From positions 372,001 through 436,000 of the forward strand of contig VXBA01003087.1 in assembly GCA_013399895.1 (NCBI GenBank): DNA of 64,000 nt, given 5' to 3'. This DNA comes from Serilophus lunatus (lineage: Eukaryota > Chordata > Aves > Passeriformes > Eurylaimidae). A model generated the notes under the pieces. That model was given only the letters and a program-made list of their open reading frames with translations, was not told the DNA's origin and searched no databases. Shown here piece by piece: positions 50,991 to 60,736 of this stretch (positions are counted from its first letter, which is position 1; each line of letters opens with the position of its first letter). A program made the position numbers and the translations under genes.

Positions 50991-53900
50991 GCAAGGACTG
51001 CTTTTTTTTCTCTAAAAATAAGCTGTCCACTGGGCAAGCCCAGAATTCCAGTAGACCCACTGGATTCACAAAATCTCTTGAATAGAAACACAGGTTCAAA
51101 AGCCATTGGGATAAGGGCAGGTAACACCAATCTGATCTTTGTGCCTATCCTCCTCCTGCCTGAAGCAAACAGCAAACACAGAAAACACTTGACAAAGGCA
51201 TCAAGAGCAATGGCCCAATGCAGCTCTTGCTGCTTTATTGCTTGTCATGAAAGATGGCCTTCCTACTTCTGGGGAGGACAGAAGGAAACCACACAGCAAC
51301 AAAATCCACGCTGCCATTTGGTGATACATTTTCACTATAAAGGTGAAATTATTTTTTCCTTCTTATACTAGGAACACTTGGTGCTAAAAATGAACCTACA
51401 ACTGTTCTCAGCAAACACAGCACAGCATTTAGAAGCTTCAAAAGAAGCTCAAAATTTATTTTTTTTAATACAACACTCAATTAGCAGGATTTTTATGAGT
51501 GCTGGCATTGTGTTCAGCTCTGCAGACAGGCACCATGCCCTCCCACCCCACCAGCAGGCAAGGAGATGCCGATCACTTCCTCCCTGTGTTCCAACGGCTT
51601 CTTTTTCTTGGAGCTTTTGTAATAACTGCTTCTGAGACTCTTCCCTAACCAGAGCTGCCTGGAGCTTCCCAGGAGCAACCTGGGATAGTGGGAGGTGTGC
51701 CTGCCCATGGCAGGAGTGGGACTGGATGGGCTTTAAGGCCCCTTCCAAGCCAAACCACTCTGGGCTTCTGATACATAGATATATATTCCGCCAAGGGGTG
51801 TAGTGCCCTTAGCCACCACAGCATGATGTTAAAATTTAATCCAAAACAGTCTTGGCAACTGGCAACAGCACATTTTTCTCATGAGAAGCAGACCTGCTTA
51901 CCTGGCCTTTTCTAAATGGTCCATAGAAAACTTCACCTCTGAAAACACTCAAATATTATTTGGTTTTGCTTTATACTGTAAGATTCAGATTAAAATATTT
52001 CATTTTGAAAAATAGCATTGGAAGTTTGAAATTATTTTTTTTCCCTATTTCAAAAATTTAACCATTTTAATCAACAAGCTCCAAAGACCAAGATCTGCAT
52101 TACAATCAGAATTATCGTAGCATTTGCCTTACAGGTTGCTCCTTCAGCATAATAGCTATGTTTTTTTAAAAAATAAGACTCTCAAATGTTCTGCTTTATT
52201 AATTTCACTCTGAGCCCTTAGGCACATTACTTATTTAAATAACCTGTCTATAATAAAATCATATATATGGCTACAAAACACAAGCTTTGGTCAACATGTC
52301 AGTTTTACCAGGTTTCAACATTCTCCTCCTTGTTAACCATGATGTAGTTCACCACAATCCTTTCACAGGATCCTGCTAGCAACCAGACTTCCAAAGTGAT
52401 CCAGGTTAGAAAAAAACTTCGGGTTTTTTTGAGACACATTGGCCCCAAAGTTCTGGTTCACAGCACTCCTGGACAGAGCTCCAGAAGGAACAGGGTTGGA
52501 CAGGCACAAGAAGGACAAACCAGCAAAGAGCAGAAACTTCCCAAGAAGCTCCTTGTTGCAGTGAGTTTCTCACTCAGCTTCCTCTCTCTTAGGGCCCAAA
52601 GGTGTGATCCACGACTGGAGAAAGTTTAAATTAGAAAGTGAAGATGGAGAGTCCTTGCCCCTGAGCAAGAAAGAAATGCTCCGACAAATGTCTTCACCAC
52701 ACAAATCCTTTAGTAGAGATGATAAAGACACCAGAGAGAGATTCTGCCGTAAGGTAAGTAGAGAAATTAATTTTGATTTTATAAAAAACATTCCAGTTAT
52801 AAGCTAGAAAATCCTGTATTTGCCAGACTCAGCTTCTGTGTAACTTAGGAGAGCTCTCACATTACTGAGGACAAACACATGCGCAAACCAATGGAGCTGG
52901 GAAGGGGCTGGAGCCCCAGGAGGGGCTGAGGGAGCTGGAGGGGCTCAGCCTGGAGCAAAGGAGGCTCAGGGGGCTCCTGGAATTCTCTGCAATCCCTGCC
53001 AGGAGGGGGGAGCCGGGGGGGGGTCGGGCTCTGCTCCCAGGGAACAAGGGCCAGGAGGAGAGGGAACGGCCTCAGGCTGGGCCAGGGGAGGTTTCGATTG
53101 GATACTGGGGAAAAAATTTTCACCAAAAGGGTTGTCATGCATTGGAACAGGCTTCTCAGGGAATTACTGGAGTCACCATTCCTGTAAGTGATCAAAGAGA
53201 TGTGGATATGGTGCTTAGGGACATGGGTTAGTTGTGGATTTGGACATGCTGGAGGAATGGTTGGACTCCAACTTTCCAACCTTAACAGTTCTGTGATTCT
53301 CTCTATCCAGTCCTCTCTCAAACAAAGTCTAAATTCAGCAGAACAAACAGTGTATTTCACAACAACCTATCACAGCAGTTTGATCTTTCTTCCTCTCTTC
53401 CCTGCCACAATGTTCTATCCTTGGTTAAGGCAATGGAAAGCTTGTAAAATGTTCTAAAACCTGTTAGTCCAGATAGAGCTCTGAGTCTGGACATTATCAA
53501 TACCATTTACCAGGTGTGAAAGGGTGGGACCTAAACCACCCAAAACACAGGGAGTAAATTCTGAGCCCACTACACTCAGTGGCAAAATTCCTACCAACTC
53601 TGGAAAGATCCAGAGGTTTTTGCCAAATGTGGCAACTGTCTCCAATACAGTCAAGCTGACAGGGAAGTGCTGAGACACGATCTGCCAGCCTCACTGTGGG
53701 CAGTGATGGCTCCTATGGCTCAGCTTTGATGTTCTTTAGCCAACAGCTTGGTCTCTGCCTGCGGCAGCACCAAGGGGTTCCCAGGCACTAACAGCATATT
53801 CCCCCCACATTCCCAGATGAGCATGCAGGAGTATGAGATCATCCACGACGCACAGGAGGACGAGAGCTGCCTCCAGCAGTACCGCAAGCGCTGCATGCAG

Positions 53901-54344
53901 GACATGCACCAGAGGCTGAGCTTCGGGCCCAAATTTGGGTACCTGTGCGAGCTGCAGAACGGGGAACAGTTCCTGGAAGCTGTGGAGAAGGAACACAAAA
54001 CCACCACGGTGATGGTGCACATCTACGAGGATGGAATCAAGGGCTGTGATGCCCTCAACAGCAGCCTGACCTGCCTGGCCGCCGAGTACCCCACCGTGAA
54101 GTTCTGCAAGATCAAGGCGTCCAACACGGGGGCTGGGGATCGCTTCTCCAGCGAGGTGCTGCCCTCCCTGCTGGTCTATAAGGCTGGGGAGCTGCTGAGC
54201 AATTTCATCAGTGTCTCTGAACAGTTCAATGAGGAGTTCTTTGCTGTGGATGTGGAGGCTTTCCTCAATGAGTACGGGCTGCTGCCCGAAAGGGAGCTGC
54301 CAGCACTGGGAAATGGCAACACGGATGAGCAAGATGTTGAATAG
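50930..54344 (+). CDS. PDC: Phosducin, complete three-exon coding region
   Basis: Phosducin is a cytosolic photoreceptor and pineal protein. It binds G-beta-gamma of transducin and dampens or relocates signalling, under control of PKA phosphorylation. Joining 50930-50990, 52593-52753 and 53817-54344 gives an open frame of 249 residues with no internal stop; the human protein is 246. Recognised parts, in order: an acidic N-terminus with EEDFEGQATHTGPKGV, the beta-gamma-binding helix around DWRKFKLES, the motif RQMSSP, the RKMS phosphorylation site (Ser at about residue 76, human Ser73), QCMQDMH-like sequence (CMQDMHQ here), then the thioredoxin-fold domain with VHIYEDGIKGCDALNSSL and FCKIKASNTGAGDRF, and an acidic tail ending EQDVE. 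Intron 1 is GC-AG and intron 2 is GT-AG. ODR4 lies downstream on the opposite strand, as in mammals. The identification is firm. The 5' untranslated exon and promoter are not located. Confidence 0.96.
51672..51771 (+). mobile_element. CR1 LINE 3' end in PDC intron 1
   Basis: GGAGCAACCTGGGATAGTGGGAGGTG, GGGCTTTAAGGCCCCTTCC and CAAACCACTCTGGGCTTCTGAT form a sense CR1 3' end within the first coding intron of PDC. Confidence 0.85.
52593..52753 (+). CDS. PDC: PDC coding exon 2
   Basis: This exon encodes residues 21-74. It is preceded by a strong pyrimidine tract and TTAG, and followed by the consensus donor AAG|GTAAGT. It begins with GG, which completes Gly21 with the last base of exon 1. It carries the beta-gamma-contacting segment GPKGVIHDWRKFKLES and the conserved KKEMLRQMSSP. 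It ends in ...CRK, just before the Met-Ser of the PKA site, so the kinase recognition motif is split across the exon 2-3 junction. Confidence 0.94.
52890..53304 (+). mobile_element. CR1 LINE fragment in PDC intron 2
   Basis: This sense copy runs from GAGCTGGGAAGGGGCTGGAGCCCCAGG to CTTAACAGTTCTGTGATTCTC. Its 5' part is nearly identical to the reverse complement of 2795-2917. Its 3' half (TTTCACCAAAAGGGTTGTCATGCATTGG) is much more diverged from the GC-rich copy. It occupies about 40% of PDC intron 2. Confidence 0.9.
53817..54344 (+). CDS. PDC: PDC coding exon 3 (last), thioredoxin-like domain
   Basis: The acceptor is CCCAG at 53812-53816 and the stop TAG is at 54342-54344. The exon encodes residues 75-249: the Met-Ser of the RKMS site, the CMQDMHQ segment, and the whole thioredoxin-fold domain, with SNTGAGDRF and LPSLLVYKAGELLSNFISV clearly matching the family. 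Its G+C and third-position G/C are much higher than the flanking introns. It begins exactly with an ATG codon, so an N-truncated form starting here would be in frame. The stretch 5' of 53817 in the same frame is intron. Confidence 0.96.
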   Translation: MSMQEYEIIHDAQEDESCLQQYRKRCMQDMHQRLSFGPKFGYLCELQNGEQFLEAVEKEHKTTTVMVHIYEDGIKGCDALNSSLTCLAAEYPTVKFCKIKASNTGAGDRFSSEVLPSLLVYKAGELLSNFISVSEQFNEEFFAVDVEAFLNEYGLLPERELPALGNGNTDEQDVE

Positions 54345-56640
54345 TCAGAGCTATAGTCCTCACTCTTCAGTAAGTGGTAAATCACTGTCAGTAACACCCA
54401 TCTCATTTAGAGAAGGCTGTCTTTGCTAACTTATTTGTAAGATAAAACAAATTGTTTAACTGTTAGTATGGGAATTTTACTTCAGACACATACACTTGGC
54501 AGTCCTGTACATAATTATTTCTATGCCAGCCACAAGTAATAGGAAGAACAGCAGATCATATTAGTGATCTTTAAATCAAAGGAAAAAAATAATCAAAAAT
54601 CAAAGGCCCACACCTGTCTCCAAAAAGCACAAGGCCTTCAATTCAATGGGGACAAGACTGATCCATCCCTCTCTGCACATAAAAAAGACATGTCCATGCT
54701 CTGGACTTACATAAAGTCCTGGCCCCTCAGATTCACTTCTACCATAGTGGAAGGACAAACAAACAGCCCAAACTTTTAAGGTCAAACAAATAGCACAAAG
54801 CCCTTGCAGTCCTAAATCACTCTGGGTACCTAGGTCATTCTTTCATGCTTCTACATTTAACTTTCAATATTCATGAGAAGAGCAACGTTAGCTCAGGGCT
54901 TGTATGAGCTTTTCACCCAGCAAACACAGTCAGCATCAGTGAATTTCAGTTCAACAGTGCTCCATATATTGAGCAGCAACGTTTACATTGTCTGCAGTAC
55001 CTGGAAAAGTCTATTGTCCTTATGTAATAACTTTGAATAAAGCTTAACAGCTCCTCAGACCTGCTACTGGAAGTGTGAAATACATTGCTTTTAGCCTTAA
55101 AAACTCATGAAGTATTAGTAAGCAGTCATCAGACATTTTCTAAACTCAAAGTTCTAAGTTTTGTTAAAGTAAGCTGCTGACAACTACAACTTAACAATCT
55201 GTTTGAGAGGAAGACACAGGGTAAACCCACTGTAAACCTCTCTCTCGGTCTAAAAAAAAAATAAAAAATGAGCCTCTTCCAGCTCGGATACAACAGAACA
55301 AATCACATCAATGGCTTTTGCATGCTGGCAAAGCTGAAGGCTGAATTTGACTCTGAGAACAGAAGTATCTGTAATTTACTCTAGATCTTAACAGCACAGC
55401 TTTGCTGTTAACATTTGAGATTATCAAAACATCAAAGATTATGTCTCTTTTTCTTGTTTATTTTTAGTAATTATGAAAACGCTGCTGAATTTCTACCTTT
55501 AATACTGTTTTGCCATGGATGAATATTTTAACAGAGCTCTAGAAACATCACCTCATGTACACTAAGCAATACAAATGAAGTTCCTTATCATCTCTTGTAA
55601 AGTCTTCTTTAACCTGTAAAACAATTCATGATTTTATTCCATCAAGAAGTCAAACAGCATGTTCCCAAATTGTTATGATTTCCAGGCTGTAAGGTGCTGG
55701 TGCAAGTCTTGCTGATGGAACTCCAGGTGGAATAAAGCTTGGAGCAGGGCTCTTTCCCATTACTCAAGTATGATGTTGACCCCTTGGCCAAAATCACTTT
55801 CACCCTAACATTTCCTTTGCACCAGTAGGTCACCTCTTCAGAATATTTGTAGATTTACTGTTTGCAGATACCCCTAATAACCATGAAAATCTGATGATCT
55901 TACAAAACGTTGTGTAGAAAATAACAGATTCTCTCTGTCCATCACAAAAATAACCAGTTATCTGAGTAGCAGGACAATATCTCTCTTGCATGTTTTGATG
56001 ATGTGCTTTGAAGGAGACATGAAAAATTTCTGTCCTCTGCACACCAAGAAACCTTCACGTAAACTGTAGGATTTTAACATTCTGGAGAACTCTCCCTCTT
56101 TACCCAGCTTGGTTCAAAAGCCATTAGGCTGCACATCAGCAGCCTCATAACACAAACTCCATTTCTTTGCAAATCAGCCTGAAAGCAAAAAACCCAACAA
56201 TAACACCACAGAAACTGCATCTAAAGCTGTTGTAAGAAATAAGATGACACTCCACTTTAAGAGACAGATTAAGCAGGATTTCCTTCAACCTGTGATTTAA
56301 AACAAAAGAACCAAAGCAGAAGCAGACATATATGTGGCACCAAGTCTCAACAGAAGCTCATGACTAATGAAGCTGCAAATAAAGCTCTGATCACAGCACG
56401 TATCCAGGTTTCTGTAGAGAAAAAGACACCTTAAAAAGAACAAAAACAAGACTTGACTCAAACATTTATTACTGTACAAAGGTTTCTGAGTACCAGGCAG
56501 TAAATGCTTCAAAAAGCACCTGGGAGCAATTTTCCAGCCACCCTGGGCTATGGTTATTCTTCCTTGTGTCCCCAAATATTCTGATGGAGGAGAGGGGGGA
56601 AACTAATTAGCACAGTCTCTAGTAGAGGCAAGTGTCTTCC
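54345..56640 (+). other. Presumed PDC 3' UTR and intergenic flank
   Basis: AT-rich non-coding sequence after the PDC stop, with AATAAA at 55036 and 55731. No gene or repeat is recognised before the old LTR. Confidence 0.5.
55036..55041 (+). terminator. Candidate PDC polyadenylation signal AATAAA
   Basis: AATAAA lies about 690 bases after the PDC stop, in AT-rich sequence that is otherwise featureless and fits a 3' UTR. A second AATAAA at 55731-55736 is a possible distal signal. No transcript data are visible, so which site is used is inference. Confidence 0.45.
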
Positions 56641-57150
56641 TTTCAGCTGGGATAGTTATTTTGCTTCTCAGCAGCAGGCAGAGGGCTGTGGTTTGGATTC
56701 AGGATGAGAACAATGTGGATAACATGCTGATGTTTTGGTTGTTGCTGAGCAGTGCTTACCCCAAAGCAAGGACTTCCCAGTGTTCCAACTCTTCCAGGAG
56801 GGGCTGCACAAACATGGCCAGGACAGCTGATCCCAGCTGGCCAGGGGGATATTCCATTCCATGGAATGTTATGCCCAGGAGGGGCTGATCACTGCTGGGG
56901 CTGGGCTTGGTCAGTGTGGGGGGACTTGGACTGTGCTGGGCATCACTGGTCTGTCTCAAGCTGGACTCCTCTCTGTTATCTCCCTTTGCATTATTATTAT
57001 TACTACTACATTTGACTTTATTTCAATTATTAAACTGTTCTTATCACAACTCAAGAGTTTTATCTTTGTCCCAACCCTCCCTCCCTGCCCCAGGGAGGGG
57101 AGGGAGCCCTGTGTTGGTACTTAGTTGCCAGCTGGGGTCAAATCCCCCCA
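56641..57150 (+). mobile_element. Old, shortened ERV LTR between PDC and ODR4
   Basis: The sequence resembles a widespread bird LTR: CTGGGATAG near the left, then TTGGATTCAGGATGAGAACAATG, GATGTTTTGGTTGTTGCTGAGCAGTGCTTAC, GACAGCTGATCCCA...TGGCCA, GGGATATTCCATTCCATGGAATG, an (ATT)n run, TTTCAATTATTAAACTG, and the end GTACTTAGTTGCCAGCTGGGGT. The usual TATA segment after the GGGATATTCC part is missing, so it carries an internal deletion. Neither the ends nor a target duplication can be fixed, and no viral genes are present. It lies in the shared 3' flank of two convergent genes. Confidence 0.72.
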
Positions 57151-59701
57151 GGCTGTCTGTGACCTCCACACTAAATGGTGCCCTCAGATGTGAGGAATTA
57201 TAAAACTATTGACCCACACTACTGAGGCTTTTCAAAACTCCATTTTACAACTACATAGCACAGAAAATCAGGCTCCTGTAACATCAATTTTAGATCTACA
57301 CCCAGAAGAGCCAGATTTTCAGATGTGGAAGTGCAAACCATTCCTCTGCACTCTTACATAATAAAATAAATATAGATCTGCAGTCATGGACACCAGTTAA
57401 CTAAGCTCAGTTTTGGTCACAGTGGAGTCTTCACAGACAGAAAGTTCCAGAGGATTATACAGGAAGCAGGAAAAGGATAAACCTGCATGAAACCTGGGCT
57501 AGAGTTATGCAGCAGTCCAAGAAATAAACTTTTAAAAGGATCCTTTTCTCTTACACACACCTTTTGTTTTTCCTAAAGCCCTCATTTTCTTCCATTCTCA
57601 ATGGCTAACAGTACAAAAGAGATGGGACAATGAAAACCCTCTTGGTTAGTCCTGTGATTCTTAGACAAGTGAGAACCTGCTTCCCTGCTCATCCACTATT
57701 TTCTCATGGCAGGATGACTGGAAGGCTCAGTCTGTTGGTACAAGCCAAATTATCCATTTTTACTGTACAGGGTTCAATTAATTTCTTATTGCACAGGTGG
57801 TACTTAAATTCTTGTAAAGCAGAAATCTCAACAAAAGCAATTCCTTTGCCTTCTTCTACCTCAAATTGGAAAACTAGACTTCCACAGATCCTTGATACCT
57901 AGTTAGTTATAAACTGAATTAATCTGACCATCTGTAGTAACACCATAAAGAAAAGGATCATTTACTAAACACTGAGTAAGCTTGCAGGGAAGAAAACCAG
58001 AGTTCTCTGAAAGGGGACCCACAGGATACCACATCCCAACAAAGCTATTTCCCTTTACAGCACAGATGCCCAACAAGAACTGTAGGAAGAGTGTTCCACG
58101 ACCAATTTCTTCTCTGGTGTCAGATTTGGAGCATCTCAGATGCTGTACTTCACTTCTGTGGCTGAGGTTTGTGTGACTACAGAAGAACTATTTTGTATTT
58201 TACCCCCACACCCTACCCCTCCCAAAAAGAGACAAAAAGACAAACCCTTTTCATCCTGCCCCTGCTCCTCCTTATAAAAGAGACTTTATGAGAGAAATTT
58301 TTAAACCAACCATATTTTGAAGCACATTGCAAAATTAATCCCATTTTCTGGATAGCCCTCAGCCTCCCCTGGATGAAGTGCATGATGCCAGCTTGCTTTT
58401 GATGCCACCCGCTGGCACAGATTAAAATGCAACTATGACCCCCACAGCAGCTGAACCCAGTGCCCACATTACAACATTTCCTTTTTCCTTGCTATCTGAG
58501 CAGTATTGAGCATAAAAGACCAACACTGTTTCAGAATATACTTATAACACTAAAAGGAGCTCCTTTTTCCAAACACTTAGAAAAAGAATACACAGATGAG
58601 GCAATAGCAGTTAAGACACCTTTCTCACAGTTGCCTTTAAAAAAGGTATCCCAGTACATCCTTGATTATGCTTTAGAACCAAAGTGTTTATTTTTGTGTT
58701 CCAGTGCCTTTAAACAAAAAATAAGAAATTTGCAGTGGTATTAAAATGCCTTAAAATTTGGAATTCTTTTCTATTGTAGTTCGGGTCCAAGTAGACATCA
58801 CATTTCATATACAAATTATCCTTATTAACCTTCCTAGAATTCTTCCCTCCTTCCACTCTCCTTATGACAAGTAAACATGTGTCCCCTGGAGAATGTCTTA
58901 GAATGGAAAGCTCTTTGTTTATTGTCCAAAACTCCTAATTACCAGTAATTGTGACAACTTGTCTATATCTACAAGATACACCACAAGGGATGCCTAAGTG
59001 TAGCTGTTGCTGAAATAGTTCCTGTTCCAAGAGAATTATGATTGAATTGGAGCTGGACAGAAAAATCCTGTAAAAGGCAGCATACAGACACCTCACAGTT
59101 CTGTGCACTGTAGTGATTTCTGAGCTCTCTGGGTCTTGAACTTGCTTGACCAGGCTGCCTTGGTCTAGTCCTGAAACTTCTAGAAACTATTTGTATACCT
59201 TTTACACTAGTTAGCCAATATTACCTAAAACAATGGACATGGTGAAACGTTGGCTTTGCTAATTCTTACTTTTTCCCCCAATTAATTTTAATAAGATGAG
59301 ATTTCTCTTAGCAAATGAGAGTAGGAATTGTCATTCCAGGAAACTACACTAATCTTACCAATAGCCTGAGAAACACCAAGAGCAGCAGTTTGCACTAAAG
59401 GAGCCAAGAGGAAGAAAACGAAGGTTCTAGATTTGTTTTAAGAGACCTTTGTAGAAAATAAGATTATCATTTATTTATATGGAATAACAGGGTGAGTTTC
59501 TTGTAACCCTGATTCATGTTCTACTTGATTCTGTAACTGCATAATTCCACTTGATCCATTAAGTGCATGCTGGAACAAGGGAACTGATACTGCACATCTA
59601 CCTGCTGATATTTAGGCAACAATTAATTGCTAATACACCAAACCCAGCTGCTTCCATCCTGGAAATGGCCAACACCTCCGTGGAGCTCCAGCAGCTGGAG
59701 A
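57151..59701 (-). other. Presumed intergenic and ODR4 3' UTR
   Basis: Non-coding sequence between the old LTR and the ODR4 stop, with several minus-strand AATAAA motifs. How much is ODR4 3' UTR cannot be judged. Confidence 0.45.
59470..59475 (-). terminator. Candidate ODR4 polyadenylation signal
   Basis: TTTATT on the plus strand (AATAAA on the minus strand) lies about 230 bases after the ODR4 stop. Others occur at 58918-58923 and 58687-58692. Which one is used cannot be told from sequence alone. Confidence 0.35.
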
Positions 59702-59769
59702 TCAGTCACTGAAGTAGTTGAAAGAGAAGATCGAGGCCAGGACTGCAACAGCAGCTGCCACCACCATAC
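59702..59769 (-). CDS. ODR4: ODR4 last coding exon (C-terminal membrane anchor)
   Basis: On the minus strand, an acceptor (GTGTGTCTCTGTTGCTGTAG) is followed by GT that completes a Gly codon, then MVVAAAVAVLASIFSFNYFSD and a TGA stop. This is a single hydrophobic segment ending in a short luminal or cytosolic tail. It matches the human ODR4 C-terminus as I recall it (…VAVLAAGISFHYFSD). ODR4 is a membrane protein associated with GPCR folding and trafficking in the ER. The phase (1) fits the preceding exon at 60644-60736. Only the C-terminal portion of the gene is in this window, and the gene runs leftward into its 3' UTR. Confidence 0.88.
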
Positions 59770-59799
59770 CTACAGCAACAGAGACACACAGGCACTGAG

Positions 59800-60024
59800 G
59801 GAGAGAAATTACTTGCATCAGGAAAAGGCTCTTCCCCCAGAGGGTGTTGGACACTGCCCAGGCTCCCCAGGGTTTGGGCACAGCACTGAGGCTGCCAGAG
59901 CTCCAGGAGGGTTGGGACAATAGGGACAGGGTGGGATTGTTGGGGTGTCCTGAGCAGGGCCTGGAGCTGGACTGGATGATCCTTGTGGGACCCTTCCCCC
60001 TCAGGATATTGTGTGATTCTATGA
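59800..60024 (+). mobile_element. CR1 LINE 3' fragment in the last ODR4 intron
   Basis: GAAAAGGCTCTTCCCCCAGAGGGTGTTGG, CTGCCCAGGCTCCCCAGGG, TGGGATTGTTGGGGTGTCC and GGATATTGTGTGATTCTATGA form a sense CR1 3' region. It is antisense to ODR4 and begins about 30 bases from the last ODR4 acceptor. Confidence 0.9.
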
Positions 60025-60643
60025 ACTATCTGCCAGATAAATAAATTATAAAAGCTCCACATGAACTTCTAATCAGAGCAGGACCTTCCCACAGATCCAG
60101 CTGGCTGCACACCTTGTACTGCCCTGGCCATGTCCTGGCCCAAAAACAATGCACTGACTCCAGTCTAGGAACCAGACAGGGAAAAATAACAAAAAGTTTA
60201 AGCTTTAAGAAACAAAAGCTTTTAAGTTTTTTCTTTTCTGTGCAGCACTACATCTACTCTGCAGGCCTCTTTAGAGCACAACAGGCATTCTCCTGTTGAT
60301 TAATGTGCCCACTATTGATGCAGCTGAGAAGACACAAAAAACCCCATCCAAAAACCTGAGTGATGATTCAAAGGAAAACATTTTTACATCCAAAGCAAAC
60401 ACATATTTACTGCTACTATTTAATCTTCTAGTTACCATGTTATAAGAATTAAAAGACAGCAAAAATTAATGGTTTGCTCACTGCAGTGTAATGGTACTTT
60501 AATAGAAGAAAATTCACGGACAAGAGAACTGTACTAAGTGCAGATAGATATGAGAGCTGGAAGTGTTGAGTATTGCATTGCAAAGTCCTAGAAGGGCCCA
60601 CAGGTTCTGGATTGCCACAGGAAAAATCTGGGAAGCAACATAC

Positions 60644-60736
60644 CCATATTTTGTTGGAGCTTCAACAGCAACGTTGCTTTTGTCAGCTGTGTCTGTTGTG
60701 TGTCATCCGGGTTGTCAGTAACTGGGCAAATATCAA
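60644..60736 (-). CDS. ODR4: ODR4 penultimate coding exon
   Basis: The minus strand shows a pyrimidine-rich acceptor ending CCATGCAG, 93 exonic bases, then a GTATGT donor. The frame reads through TDNPDDTQQTQ and then LTKATLLLKLQQNMG. It aligns with the human ODR4 segment containing DNTDDEQPKQP and TTMLLKIQQNIG. The exon ends with G and the next exon begins with GT, giving Gly, so phases agree. It needs one base from an upstream exon, which I did not find between 60737 and 64000. The last intron is 60643 down to 59770 (874 bases) and contains a CR1 insertion. Confidence 0.88.

Noticed and set aside
51449..51748. 99-codon minus frame in PDC intron 1
   Set aside because: Part of it is CR1 antisense. 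It is intronic to PDC with no conserved features.
53736..54332. 198-codon minus-strand open frame
   Set aside because: It is the exact antisense shadow of PDC exon 3.
60275..60345. Minus-strand acceptor followed by a short open frame (INSGHINQQENACC...)
   Set aside because: It lies inside the last ODR4 intron between two exons whose phases already join. There is no matching donor and no family similarity.
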